A stretch of 64,000 bases of DNA from Oscillospiraceae bacterium HV4-5-C5C (GCA_012034405.1 JAAVLZ010000005.1:62001-126000), one strand, 5' to 3'. Counted from the first letter of the stretch, positions 1 to 8,738 are shown. The notes: generated by a model not told the origin, from the sequence alone. Made by a program: numbers and translations.

Positions 1-1539
1 AGTGCACTGGTCAATAACAATTATTACACCAATCTGATGGCCCAAAAGAATCTGAGCTATGCTGTGGCGCTTCTCCAGTTACTTCAAGCAGACGACCCGG
101 ACAGATTAACTTCATTGCTGCAGCGGCTGCACCTGGAAGCGGCAAGCTTTGCCGGGGCCTGTCAGCAAGCTGCAGATCACATGTTTTTACCCTATGATGA
201 AGCAAACCGGCTCCCGCTCCAGGATGATCAGGTTTTACAGCGGCCGTTGTGGGATTTTGCCGCCACCCCGGCGGATCAGCATCCGTTGCTGCTGCACTAC
301 CATGCGCTCAATATTTACCGGCACCGGGTCAGTAAACAGGCTGATCTGCTGCTGGCTATGTACTTGTGGCCTTCCGCCTTTGATCCTGAAAGCCAGCGCC
401 GCGCCTACCTGTTTTATGAAGCCTGTACGACTCATGACTCCTCCCTGTCCGCTCCGATTTTTGCCGCCATGGCCTGCCGTCTGGGCTGGACCGGACACGC
501 GTACCGTTACTTTATGAGCAGTGCCCGTCTGGATCTGGACGACCGCCAGGGAAACACTGCTGACGGGGTCCATCTGGCTAACATGGCCGGAACCTGGCTG
601 GCCCTTACCAGCGGCTTTGGCGGGATGTCAACGGAAAACGGTCAATTAGCCTTCTGGCCCCGCCTGCCCAGGCAGTGGGAAGGGTACGGTTTTCAGATTT
701 GTTTTAAGGGGAATCGGATTAAGCTTGAAATACATGGGGGCCAGGCGGTCTACCAATTGCTCGGCGGGCCGGGATTGACCTTCAGCCATCAAAAGCAACC
801 AGTTCAGCTCAGTCCGGACCGCCCCCGCCTGCAACTGCCGCTGGCGGGGGCCGGCCGCTCCATAAACCCGGCGGATCGGCACGCAGGGTTAAAGGCCGTC
901 ATCTTTGATGTAGACGGCGTCCTGCTGTCTACGGACGAAGAGCACTACCAGGCCTGGGCCCAAATCTGCCGTCAGGAAGGCATCTACTTTGACCGCAGCA
1001 TCAATCAGCGGCTGCGCGGCGTCAGCCGCAGGGATTGTGTTGATATTATTCTTGAAAAAGCCAGCCGGCCTTATAGTGAGACAGAAAAGGCAGCGCTGGC
1101 CCAACGTAAAAACCAGGCTTATCTGGAGGCCGTCGCCTGCCTGGATCAAAGCAGTGTACTCCCCGGCGTCGTAGAATTTCTGCAGGGCCTGACTGATCTG
1201 GGTTACCGCCTGGCTTCCGCTTCTTCCAGCCGCAACGCTGAACGGCTGCTGGCCGCCAGCGGTTTAGCGGATTGGTTTACGGTCAGGATTGACGGCAGCC
1301 AGCTGCTCCGCTCCAAACCGGATCCGGAAGTATTTTTGAAGGCCGCTCAGGCGCTGCAGCTGCAGCCGGCCGACTGTCTGGTCGTAGAAGACAGTGCCGC
1401 CGGTATTCAGGCCGCCAAAGCCGGTGGTTTCCGCAGTCTGGCAGTAGGGGCGGCTAATGACGACTGGCTGCGGCTGCAGTCGTCATTTTGCGCACGCAGC
1501 CTGGCTGATCTGAATGCGGATGAATTGGCCGACTGGTGA
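1..1539 (+). CDS. GH65 disaccharide phosphorylase fused to beta-phosphoglucomutase (5'-truncated)
   Basis: The frame is open from base 1, so the start lies outside the window. The first residues (NNNYYTNLMAQKNL) and the following roughly 280 residues match the C-terminal part of GH65 maltose/trehalose/kojibiose-type phosphorylases, which split a glucosyl disaccharide with phosphate to beta-glucose 1-phosphate. From about base 889 a HAD domain starts: motif I DVDGVL (907-924), a cap region, SSSRNAE, then KPDPEVF and VVEDSAAGIQAA, typical of beta-phosphoglucomutase. That enzyme turns beta-glucose 1-phosphate into glucose 6-phosphate, so the fusion joins consecutive steps. The GH65 catalytic residue lies upstream and cannot be checked, and the sugar specificity is unknown. 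Cytoplasmic. Confidence 0.9.
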   Translation, partial: SALVNNNYYTNLMAQKNLSYAVALLQLLQADDPDRLTSLLQRLHLEAASFAGACQQAADHMFLPYDEANRLPLQDDQVLQRPLWDFAATPADQHPLLLHYHALNIYRHRVSKQADLLLAMYLWPSAFDPESQRRAYLFYEACTTHDSSLSAPIFAAMACRLGWTGHAYRYFMSSARLDLDDRQGNTADGVHLANMAGTWLALTSGFGGMSTENGQLAFWPRLPRQWEGYGFQICFKGNRIKLEIHGGQAVYQLLGGPGLTFSHQKQPVQLSPDRPRLQLPLAGAGRSINPADRHAGLKAVIFDVDGVLLSTDEEHYQAWAQICRQEGIYFDRSINQRLRGVSRRDCVDIILEKASRPYSETEKAALAQRKNQAYLEAVACLDQSSVLPGVVEFLQGLTDLGYRLASASSSRNAERLLAASGLADWFTVRIDGSQLLRSKPDPEVFLKAAQALQLQPADCLVVEDSAAGIQAAKAGGFRSLAVGAANDDWLRLQSSFCARSLADLNADELADW

Positions 1540-1619
1540 TCGGAGCGGCGCTGAAGCTCACTGAGCGCAGGCGGGACAGGTGCGGGCCATCCGTCCGGCT
1601 CCGGACAGCCGACAGACTC

Positions 1620-2222
1620 CTAGAGCAGATCCTGATTATAAACCGCGCGGACTCCGCCAATATAAGGCGGGCGGGTGCGGGCGGCCGTTACCACCGCAAA
1701 GCCGATTTGTCTGACTGACAGTCTTACCGGCACAGCTACCTCTCTCAGATGCATGCCGATCAAAGTCTGGCCGATATCCAGGCCAGCATCAGCCTTCAGA
1801 TGTCGCAGGACCACCGGCTGCGGCAGCAAGCTGTAATAAGCCGTGGCAAAACTTCCGCCGGCTTTGGGTTGAGGGATGACGCTGCAAAGCTCGTCTTTTT
1901 CAGCCGCCCAGCTCCCTGCAGGCAGCACCAGCGCACGGTTAAGATGTTCGCAGCACTGCGCCGCCAGGACCACCCCGGCCGGCCGGGTCACTGCCAGCAG
2001 CGCTTCTACCAGCGGCCGGGCCAGTTCCGGCTGACTGAGCTGGCCAATCCTGCCGCCAGCTACTTCGCTGGTAGAACAGCCCACCACCAGGATATCACCG
2101 GGATGGAGTCCGGCCTTTTGCATTAAGGCCTGGCAGGCCTCGGTTGTCTGCTGTTTCAGCTGGGTTAAATCAAAAGCCACCGGATCCACCGGCAGCCTGG
2201 CTTCGCTTGAATGATCTGGCAT
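1620..2222 (-). CDS. UPF0340 (DUF436, YwlG-like) protein
   Basis: This 200-residue protein has the UPF0340 hallmarks: GCSTSEVAGGRIG near residues 48-60, a CCEHLNRALV segment in the middle, and IGQTLIGMHLREVAVPV followed by a conserved C-terminal ARTRPPYIGG block. The length fits the family. The start has GGGAGG ten bases upstream. The molecular function of the family is not established, although it is widespread in Bacillota. It is convergent with the GH65 fusion and separated from it by 80 bases, with no clear terminator. Confidence 0.9.
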   Translation of the reverse strand: MPDHSSEARLPVDPVAFDLTQLKQQTTEACQALMQKAGLHPGDILVVGCSTSEVAGGRIGQLSQPELARPLVEALLAVTRPAGVVLAAQCCEHLNRALVLPAGSWAAEKDELCSVIPQPKAGGSFATAYYSLLPQPVVLRHLKADAGLDIGQTLIGMHLREVAVPVRLSVRQIGFAVVTAARTRPPYIGGVRAVYNQDLL

Positions 2223-2348
2223 CTGTACAATTCCTCCCTCTCCAGCCGCCTGCGTTTACCGCTGATAGCACGCCCGGGCCCTGGCAGCCGCGTCTATCTC
2301 TATTATATATAAGCGGTCAAATATTCAAGGCCTCCTGCCGCTCAGCCG

Positions 2349-3278
2349 TTACTGCGGGAAAAACTGCTGCAGCAGATTTATAACCGGCACCAGCGCCGGC
2401 AGCGCAAAGAGCATGCTTTGAGCTACGGCCAGCGAGCTTTCCTCAGATGATCCCGTGTACCGCTCCATCAGAATGGCCACTAAAGAGGCAATCGGCATCG
2501 CATTGATCAGCACCGTGATCCTGGCTATATACGGCGAAACCGGCAGCAACTGCAAGACAAAGATCAGCAGGATCGGCACAGCCAGGAGCCGGACCGCGGA
2601 AATCAGATAAAGCCGCGGTCTGGTAAACATGAGCTTCAGCGGCGCCTGGGAAAGCTGAGCCCCCACGACCAGCATACTCAGCGGTGTGCAGAGGTCACCC
2701 AGAATACTCAAGGATGACTGCAGCGGAGCCGGCAGCTTGATCTGGAACATGAAAAGCAACAGCATGCCGGCAATGGAGATAATACCTGGCTGCAGTAAAA
2801 TTGTCCGGAGCTGTATCCGTTCGCCCTGGCTCATCAGGAGCGGCGCTAAAATAAAAATGGCCAGGTTAAACACCATCATAAACAGAGATGCAAAAAAAAT
2901 CGCGTCGTCCCCCTCCACGCTGCGCACGACCGGGAAGCCCATAAAGGCTACGTTGGCAAAGGTCACACAAAAAGCAAAGAGCAGCTGCCCGCCTTTTTGG
3001 CGGGGGTGCAGCCAGGCACCCAGCCACCAGGTCAGAGGAAAGACCACCAGAAAGTAGACTACGGCGATCAGGCTGATCTGCAGGATCATGCGCAGATGCT
3101 CCGGCTGCCGGTCCATGCGGCCCGCGGCCAGGATAGACGCTGGCAGCGCGATTTTAAGGATAATATCAGACAACCTCAGCTGAGCCGTCTGATCCAGAAT
3201 CTTGAGACGCGCGGCAGCAAAGCCCACGGCCATGAGCAGAACCATAATCATCAATTGGTTAAAGGCTGAAGCAAACAT
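2349..3278 (-). CDS. AEC-family transporter (auxin efflux carrier/malate permease type)
   Basis: About ten hydrophobic segments begin right after the start (NQLMIMVLLMAVGFAAARLKIL). The protein has the two-repeat AEC layout, with FANVAFMGFPVV in the first half and AMPIASLVAILMERY near the C terminus. AEC carriers are secondary transporters, often for dicarboxylates in bacteria; the substrate here is unknown. The reading frame stays open upstream to 3341, but that first ATG lies inside a terminator hairpin. The ATG at 3278, preceded by GAGAG, is the better start. Inner membrane. Transcribed separately from the P-type ATPase upstream of it. Confidence 0.88.
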   Translation of the reverse strand: MFASAFNQLMIMVLLMAVGFAAARLKILDQTAQLRLSDIILKIALPASILAAGRMDRQPEHLRMILQISLIAVVYFLVVFPLTWWLGAWLHPRQKGGQLLFAFCVTFANVAFMGFPVVRSVEGDDAIFFASLFMMVFNLAIFILAPLLMSQGERIQLRTILLQPGIISIAGMLLLFMFQIKLPAPLQSSLSILGDLCTPLSMLVVGAQLSQAPLKLMFTRPRLYLISAVRLLAVPILLIFVLQLLPVSPYIARITVLINAMPIASLVAILMERYTGSSEESSLAVAQSMLFALPALVPVINLLQQFFPQ

Positions 3279-3324
3279 GCACTTACTCTCAATCATATTT
3301 AATCGGTAATATTTGGTCTGAGCC

Positions 3325-3362
3325 AAAAAACACCGGTTCATCTAACCATAGATGAACCGGTG
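3325..3362 (-). terminator. Rho-independent terminator of the metal ATPase gene
   Basis: There is a perfect 14-bp stem (arms 3331-3344 and 3349-3362, loop of four). On the minus strand a six-T run (3330-3325) follows it. It sits 49 bases after the stop codon of the P-type ATPase and overlaps the upstream in-frame ATG of the AEC gene. Confidence 0.92.
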
Positions 3363-3411
3363 CTGTAAAGGGTCAGCGGCAATGAAGCTGCCTGAATCAG
3401 TGATTAGTTGC

Positions 3412-5751
3412 TCAGGCTGCCTTTTCCTGATCATATGCTGTGTTCTGCTCCGGGCGGTTTTGCCCCGCGCTCAGGTTTTGCTGTGGTTTCCAGCGCAAGA
3501 GGCGCATGGAATTGATGATGGCGATCAAGGTGACACCGACATCCGCAAAAACCGCTGCCCACATACCGATGATGCCCAACGCCCCCAGCAAAAGGAAAAG
3601 GCCTTTCACCCCCAGGGCAAAGCTGATGTTTTCTATGACGATCTTATGTGTCGCCCGGGCGACATCAATGGCTGTAGCCAGCTTTGTCGGCTCATCGGTC
3701 ATCAGGACCACATCGGCCGCTTCAATAGCCGCGTCCGAGCCTAAGCCACCCATGGCAATACCTATATCAGCCCGCGCCAGCACCGGCGCATCATTGATAC
3801 CATCTCCTACAAAGGCCAGCTTGCCTTTACCGGTTCTGCCCGCCAGTTTTTCCAGTTCGCTGACTTTCTGATCCGGCAGGAGTTCACTGGCCGCCGCATC
3901 AACTCCCAGCTGGGCCGCAACCGCATCGGCAGTCTTGCGGTTATCACCCGTGAGCATCACAATGTGGCGGACGCCACGCGCCTTCAGCAGGCAGATCGCG
4001 GCAGGACTGTCTGCTTTCAGAGCGTCATCAATGACCAGGCTGCCGGCCAGCCGGCCGTCACGAGCTACATAGACATGAGTTCCGGTACCATCCAGGGGGG
4101 TTACCGCGATTCCGCTATCCTGCATCAGGCGCAGATTGCCGGCCAGAATTTCCTGACCGTTCAAGCGGACTTTCAAGCCACGACCGGCCAGGTTTTCAAA
4201 ATTCTCCAGCCGATCCTGACTCAAGTCACTGTGATTGGCTTTGAGAATAGACTGGGCGATGGGATGAGTAGATGAACTTTCCGCCGCCGCAGCCATATGC
4301 AGCAATTCATCCTGACTGACGCCTTCAGCCGGGTTTATCTGCCTCAGTTCAAAGACGCCCTGGGTCAGGGTTCCGGTTTTATCAAAAGCAACCGTGTCGA
4401 GCTTGCTTAAGGCTTCCAGATAGTTGCCGCCTTTAACCAGCACACCCTGCCGGGACGCGGCGCCGATACCGGCAAAGAAGGACAGCGGCACGGACAGTAC
4501 CAAAGCGCAGGGGCAGGAAATAACCAGGAAAATCAGCGCGCGGTGAATCCATTCGCTAAAGTTACCGCCGGTAAGCAGGGGCGGAAGCAAAGCCAGCAGG
4601 ACTGCCATGCCGACCACCGCCGGGGTGTAGTATCGGGAGAAGGTCGTGATGAATTGTTCTGAGTTGGCCTTTTTGCTGGAAGCGTTTTCCACCATATCAA
4701 TGATCTTATTGACGGTTGATTCGCCAAAAGCTTTGCTCACTTCTATTTCCAGCAGCCCATTGGTATTGATGCACCCCGACAAGACACTGTCTCCGGGTTT
4801 GGCCTCTCTGGGCATGGATTCACCGGTCAGCGCGCTGGTATCAAGCAGAGCCTGACCGCTCAGCAGCGTACCATCCAGAGGAATCCGTTCACCGGCCTGA
4901 ACCCGGATGTGTTCGCCAATTGCGACGCTGTCCGGACTGACTGACTGCCAGTTGCCGCCGCGGTTAACCATAGCCACGTCCGGCCGGATATCCATCAGGG
5001 CTTTAATGTTATGACGGGAACGGTTGACAGCCGCATCCTCAAACAGTTCGCCAATCTGATAAAAGAGCATGACGGCTACAGCTTCACTGAAATCGCCCAG
5101 GGCCAGAGCGCCGATGGTGGCTACGCTCATCAGGAAGTTTTCATCAAAAATCTGACCACGGATGAGATTACGGCCGGCTGATTTAAGAACTGAGAATCCT
5201 AAAATCAGATATGAGATTATGTAGATAATGTCCGGAACCACCTCAGGCAGGCGGGTCAGACGCTGCAGCAGCATAGCAGCGACAAACAGCACCGCGCCGC
5301 TGATCAGCTTAAGCAGAATACTGCGGCTGAAACCATCTTCCTCAGCTTCATCCGCTGCGGCTCCATTGGCAGCCGGGCTCAGGTCATGGTCGTGGTCGTG
5401 ATCATGGTGATGATCATGGCTATGCGCTGCCTCAGCAGGATGACTCGCCTGTCCCCCTTCCGCGCCGCTGCTGTGACTGCAGCCGCAGGCATGAGCGGCG
5501 GTTCCTGCTTTTTGGTTTGCCTTATACTGGTCCTTAGGGACCACCTTGACCTCAGGCTCCAGGCGCTGGATCAGCGTAACCAGATCTTGCTGCAATTTAG
5601 CCGGATTCCTGCCATCGCTCTCTACTTCAAGGGTTTCCGTGACAAAATTAACAGTTAAGGCTTGAACACCATCCAGCTTTCGGGCGGCCCGTTCAATTTT
5701 ATCCGCGCAGCTGGCACAATCCAGTCCATCCAGTATGTATGCTTGCTTCAT
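3412..5751 (-). CDS. cadA: P1B-type ATPase, Zn/Cd/Pb exporter
   Basis: At 779 residues this is a complete heavy-metal P-type ATPase. In order: an HMA metal-binding domain with DCASC (residues 11-15), a His/Asp-rich linker (about 110-124), membrane helices, the TGES actuator loop (309-312), the CPC ion site (413-415), DKTGT with phosphorylated Asp457, GDGIND, and a C-terminal helix with ADVGV. CPC together with the late DxG is the signature of the Zn2+/Cd2+/Pb2+ group rather than Cu. It exports the metal from the cytoplasm at the cost of ATP. The His-rich linker is probably an extra metal-binding tether. Expression is probably metal-controlled through the two inverted repeats upstream. No ArsR/SmtB repressor gene lies next to it. 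Confidence 0.95.
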   Translation of the reverse strand: MKQAYILDGLDCASCADKIERAARKLDGVQALTVNFVTETLEVESDGRNPAKLQQDLVTLIQRLEPEVKVVPKDQYKANQKAGTAAHACGCSHSSGAEGGQASHPAEAAHSHDHHHDHDHDHDLSPAANGAAADEAEEDGFSRSILLKLISGAVLFVAAMLLQRLTRLPEVVPDIIYIISYLILGFSVLKSAGRNLIRGQIFDENFLMSVATIGALALGDFSEAVAVMLFYQIGELFEDAAVNRSRHNIKALMDIRPDVAMVNRGGNWQSVSPDSVAIGEHIRVQAGERIPLDGTLLSGQALLDTSALTGESMPREAKPGDSVLSGCINTNGLLEIEVSKAFGESTVNKIIDMVENASSKKANSEQFITTFSRYYTPAVVGMAVLLALLPPLLTGGNFSEWIHRALIFLVISCPCALVLSVPLSFFAGIGAASRQGVLVKGGNYLEALSKLDTVAFDKTGTLTQGVFELRQINPAEGVSQDELLHMAAAAESSSTHPIAQSILKANHSDLSQDRLENFENLAGRGLKVRLNGQEILAGNLRLMQDSGIAVTPLDGTGTHVYVARDGRLAGSLVIDDALKADSPAAICLLKARGVRHIVMLTGDNRKTADAVAAQLGVDAAASELLPDQKVSELEKLAGRTGKGKLAFVGDGINDAPVLARADIGIAMGGLGSDAAIEAADVVLMTDEPTKLATAIDVARATHKIVIENISFALGVKGLFLLLGALGIIGMWAAVFADVGVTLIAIINSMRLLRWKPQQNLSAGQNRPEQNTAYDQEKAA

Positions 5752-5792
5752 CTTCGCTCCCGTTCCCTTCTCAGATGATTTTGCTTACATTG

Positions 5793-5810
5793 GTTGAGCA
5801 CTCGCTCAAC
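5793..5810. promoter_or_regulatory. Second operator copy downstream of the metal-ATPase promoter
   Basis: GTTGAGCACTCGCTCAAC is a perfect inverted repeat (7-bp arms, 4-bp centre). It shares the GTTGAGCAC left half with the operator at 5831-5850. It lies in the presumed 5' untranslated region, about 42 bases before the start codon, and could support cooperative or roadblock repression. Confidence 0.75.
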
Positions 5811-5825
5811 TATCTTGCATAGAGA

Positions 5826-5855
5826 ATTATAGTTGAGCACCCATTCAACTGTCAA
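5826..5855 (-). promoter_or_regulatory. Metal-ATPase promoter with operator inside the spacer
   Basis: On the minus strand TTGACA (5855-5850) and TATAAT (5831-5826) are separated by 18 bases, a near-consensus sigma-70/A promoter. The inverted repeat AGTTGAGCACCCATTCAACT (5831-5850) fills the spacer, so a bound repressor would block polymerase. The motif resembles ArsR/SmtB-type metal-sensor operators. Confidence 0.82.
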
Positions 5856-5887
5856 GAGGATCTGACGCAGAAAGTCTGCCCGGAGAG

Positions 5888-5917
5888 AAAAAAACGCCAC
5901 CGCTTTGCAGCAGTGGC
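5888..5917 (-). terminator. Terminator of the NitT/TauT-type ABC operon
   Basis: A GCCAC...GTGGC hairpin (5896-5917) is followed on the minus strand by a seven-T run (5894-5888), 12 bases after the stop codon of the ATPase gene. Confidence 0.8.
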
Positions 5918-5928
5918 CAGGACCGCGT

Positions 5929-6528
5929 TTAAATCTGGTCAGCTGCCGCGGCAGGTGGCAGCCGCAGGGTGAACGCGGGCTTTAATCCGGCCAGTTCTTC
6001 CGGATGATGAGTGATCCAGAGTACGGTTTTTCCGGCAGCCTTCTGACTGATGTAATCCAGCGCCTGGCGGCGGGCCAATTCATCCAGACCTTGAAACGGT
6101 TCGTCCAGATACAGCTGCCTGAAATCCGGCAGTAACGCGCGCAGTATGACCACGCGGCGCTGCATGCCGCCGGACAACTCTGTAACCGGCTGATCCAGGC
6201 AAGCCGGCGGTAAGCCCAGGCGCCGCAAGCCCTGCTGCAGGCTGGCCTCATCCGCCCTCGGCCGGACCAGTTTCAGATTAGCCCTGACGCTCAGCGTCCG
6301 GCTCAGGCGCTGTTCCTGAAAGACGACGGACAGGGGGCGCTGGCGGCCGCGGACATAGCCTGTATCCGGCTGTTCCAGTCCGGTCAGCAAGCGCAGCAAG
6401 GTGGTTTTCCCGCAGCCGGAAGGTCCCGTAAGCAGACTGAGCTGACCCTCTGGAAAACAAATCGACAAATCACGCAGCACCAGGCGACCGTCATAACTTT
6501 TACTGACTGATTGCAATTGCAGGGGCAT
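5929..6528 (-). CDS. ABC transporter ATPase, NitT/TauT (SsuB/ThiZ-like) type
   Basis: A short ATPase of 199 residues with Walker A GPSGCGKTT, Q-loop VVFQEQRLSRTLS, signature LSGGMQRR, Walker B LYLDEPFQGLD and switch His (ITHHPEE). These spacings are typical of the nitrate/sulfonate/taurine/thiamine-precursor class. It powers the adjacent permease and lipoprotein. The start has AGGAGG nine bases upstream. It is the last gene of a three-gene operon. The substrate cannot be told from sequence. Confidence 0.92.
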   Translation of the reverse strand: MPLQLQSVSKSYDGRLVLRDLSICFPEGQLSLLTGPSGCGKTTLLRLLTGLEQPDTGYVRGRQRPLSVVFQEQRLSRTLSVRANLKLVRPRADEASLQQGLRRLGLPPACLDQPVTELSGGMQRRVVILRALLPDFRQLYLDEPFQGLDELARRQALDYISQKAAGKTVLWITHHPEELAGLKPAFTLRLPPAAAADQI

Positions 6529-6548
6529 CGTTTCTTACCTCCTCAGGC

Positions 6549-7364
6549 CTACCGGCTGATCTGTCGCTGCAGGCTGTTCAGCGCCTTCATAAATAAGCGC
6601 TCGCCCAGCAGGCTCAAGCAGATCACCACCAGTGTCCAGGCAAAGAGATCCGGCGTACTGAGATTGATCTTGGCGTTATACAGCTGTTCACCGATCGATC
6701 CCTGCGGTATGCCAATGACCTCCCCTGCTACCCCGGCCTTCCAGGCCAGGCCCAGAGCTGAAGCGGCCGCACTTTTAAAATACGGCAGAATTTCCGGGAG
6801 ATAAATACCTTTTAGCCTGCGGGTCCAGGGCAGTTCAAAAACCTGCGCCAGCTCCAGCAGCTGGGAGTCAGTCTGCTCCAGACCTTGGTACAGAGCGCTG
6901 TACAGGATGGGCAGAACCATGAGAAAAGCAATAAAAATCGCCAGATAACGGGACGGTAGCAAAATAAGGATCAGAATGATGATGGAGGCTACCGGCGTAC
7001 TTTTTATAAAAAGCAGCAGCGGAGCCAGCCACTCCCGTACCCAATTGAAGTGAAAGGAGAGCACCGCCAGCAGGATAGCCGTGACCGCACCCAGCATAAA
7101 GCCCAGGCTGATCCTCAGCAAGGTCCGCCCAGCAGTCCACCAAAAAGACGCCTGACTGCCAAGTACAATCAGACGTCTGAGCACCTGGGTAGGCGAAGCC
7201 ACTAAAAAGCGCAGCTCCGGCGCAATCAGGCGGCTGCCGAGTTCCCACAGCAGCAGCCAGAACAGCCATGCCCAGAACCGCCGCAGCTGCCTGGCAGCAC
7301 GGCCAGGTTTAAGCGGCGGCGGCGCGGCCGGGTTCTTATTACTGGCCAAGGTAGTAAAAGTCAT
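6549..7364 (-). CDS. ABC transporter permease, NitT/TauT (SsuC-like) type
   Basis: This 271-residue membrane protein has about six helices and the permease loop ALYQGLEQTDSQLLELAQVFELP followed by IYLPEILPYFKSAAASALGLAWKAGVAGEVIG, the EAA-type motif of the SsuC/TauC family. The start codon lies 26 bases inside the end of the lipoprotein gene, which suggests translational coupling. It forms the channel for the neighbouring ATPase and binding protein. Confidence 0.92.
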   Translation of the reverse strand: MTFTTLASNKNPAAPPPLKPGRAARQLRRFWAWLFWLLLWELGSRLIAPELRFLVASPTQVLRRLIVLGSQASFWWTAGRTLLRISLGFMLGAVTAILLAVLSFHFNWVREWLAPLLLFIKSTPVASIIILILILLPSRYLAIFIAFLMVLPILYSALYQGLEQTDSQLLELAQVFELPWTRRLKGIYLPEILPYFKSAAASALGLAWKAGVAGEVIGIPQGSIGEQLYNAKINLSTPDLFAWTLVVICLSLLGERLFMKALNSLQRQISR

Positions 7365-8529
7365 CGGCCGGCAGCTGACCGCCGATCGCCTGGGGGTTTT
7401 GATCCGCCAGGACCTGCAGATAACCGGATAAAGCGGTCTTCATGTCCTCCCCATCTATAAAGGTGATCTTGCAGGCCGGCAAAGCCGCCTGCGCGACCGC
7501 CTGCGATACAATACCAAAATGGTCGATCAGTTCAGCCGCAGCCGCAGTATCCGAGTTTACAAACTCAACCGAAGCCTTATATCGGGTCATAAAAGCTGCC
7601 ACCGCTTCCGGCTGCTCTTCAATAAAAGCTTTACGCCCCACCAGCACGCCGGTGATCAGCTGACTGCTGCCACCGTCATCAGCCTGAACCTGGTCCCAGA
7701 TATCGCTGAGATCAAGCGCGGTCCGCAGCTCCGGGTTCTGGGTTTTAGCGGTAGTCACAAAAGGCTCCGGCAGCAGCGCTATTCCGTTGGGATCCTGGGC
7801 CAGCGCCGCGACACACTCCGCGTGTTCTGATTTCCACTCAATCGTCAGATCTGTCTCCGGGTCAAGGCCGTTTTTTTCCAGCAGGTAGTTCAGCGCGTAT
7901 TCAGGAGTGGCGCCTTTACCAGAAGCATAAAGGGTCTTACCTTTAAGGTCGGCCAGTGATTGAACACTGTCACCGTTCTCAACAATATACAGCACACCTA
8001 ACGTATTGATATCCAGAACTTGTATCTGGCCCTCGGTATTATTGTACAGAACCGCGGCCAGATTAGCGGGCACTGCCGCCAGATCCAGCTCTCCTTTGGC
8101 CAGCAGCGGTGTGATTTCATCCGGCGAAGCAGACAGGCTGAATTGGTAGTCCGTACCATCCACCGGTCCGGCTTCCGCCTGGCTCATGATCTGAACCATC
8201 CCCATGGCGGTCGGTCCTTTTAAGGCACCGATAGTTACAGTCAGATCTGCCGTGTCGTCGGTCGCGGCCGTGTCAGCGGAGCCGGTGCCAGTCAAGGTCG
8301 TTTCCTGACTATCGGAACTTGCGGTCTGACTACTTTGAAGCGCCGTCTCCTGCGAGGTGCCGCTGCCGGTTTCAGTTGCTCCAGCCGTCCGGGCAGCACT
8401 GCTGGTGCTGCTGGTACTGTTGCCGGTATTGGCGGTACAGGCGCTGAGGCCTGCAGCCATTAAAGACAGAGCGGCAAGGAAAGCCGCTGTTCGTTTAAGC
8501 TGTTTCATTTTATCCATCAACCTTTCCAT
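7339..8529 (-). CDS. Solute-binding lipoprotein, NMT1/THI5-like, of NitT/TauT-type importer
   Basis: The signal peptide ends in a lipobox (LSAC), so the protein is anchored outside the membrane. A Ser/Thr/Ala/Gly-rich linker of about 60 residues precedes the binding domain (TVTIGALKGPTAMGMVQIM, then LAKGELDLAAVPANLAAVLYN), a fold seen in NMT1/THI5-like and SsuA-like proteins. The ligand is not determinable. The start is ambiguous: in-frame ATGs at 8529, 8517 and 8508 surround a GGAAAGG, and the later ones would give a more usual signal peptide. First gene of the operon. Confidence 0.88.
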   Translation of the reverse strand: MERLMDKMKQLKRTAAFLAALSLMAAGLSACTANTGNSTSSTSSAARTAGATETGSGTSQETALQSSQTASSDSQETTLTGTGSADTAATDDTADLTVTIGALKGPTAMGMVQIMSQAEAGPVDGTDYQFSLSASPDEITPLLAKGELDLAAVPANLAAVLYNNTEGQIQVLDINTLGVLYIVENGDSVQSLADLKGKTLYASGKGATPEYALNYLLEKNGLDPETDLTIEWKSEHAECVAALAQDPNGIALLPEPFVTTAKTQNPELRTALDLSDIWDQVQADDGGSSQLITGVLVGRKAFIEEQPEAVAAFMTRYKASVEFVNSDTAAAAELIDHFGIVSQAVAQAALPACKITFIDGEDMKTALSGYLQVLADQNPQAIGGQLPADDFYYLGQ

Positions 8530-8542
8530 CCAAATCAGTTTA

Positions 8543-8572
8543 ATTATAGCAGACTAACTCTGTTGAATTGAA
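8543..8572 (-). promoter_or_regulatory. Promoter of the NitT/TauT-type ABC operon
   Basis: On the minus strand TTCAAT (8572-8567), an 18-base spacer and a perfect TATAAT (8548-8543) end 14 bases before the first possible start codon. Confidence 0.5.
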
Positions 8573-8714
8573 TGGGGTTGGTAGCTCTGCACCGTAAAGG
8601 CCAGAAGCATAGTGATTTTTGCCAAATCATAAATTTGAAGCTCAGCGTGACGCGGTTGTTACAGCAGAAATAACAATAGTCATTTATGATGTGAGTAAAT
8701 AAACTCAGATCAGA

Positions 8715-8738
8715 GTTTTGACAGAATCAATGGGGTAT
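8715..8738 (+). promoter_or_regulatory. Sigma-B-like promoter of the GlsB-type gene
   Basis: GTTTTG (8715-8720), 12 bases, then GGGTAT (8733-8738) match the general-stress sigma-B pattern GTTT(N12-15)GGGWAW. The site lies 53 bases before the start of a stress-associated membrane protein gene. An overlapping TTGACA (8718-8723) has no good -10 at the right distance, which favours the sigma-B reading. Inference only. Confidence 0.5.

Noticed and set aside
2997-3269. Plus-strand frames opposite the AEC carrier gene
   Set aside because: They are shadow frames with low-complexity polar composition and no ribosome site.
5386-5658. Plus-strand frame rich in Val/Met opposite the metal ATPase
   Set aside because: It is the antisense of the His/Asp-rich linker; no ribosome site, and it lies inside a well-supported gene.
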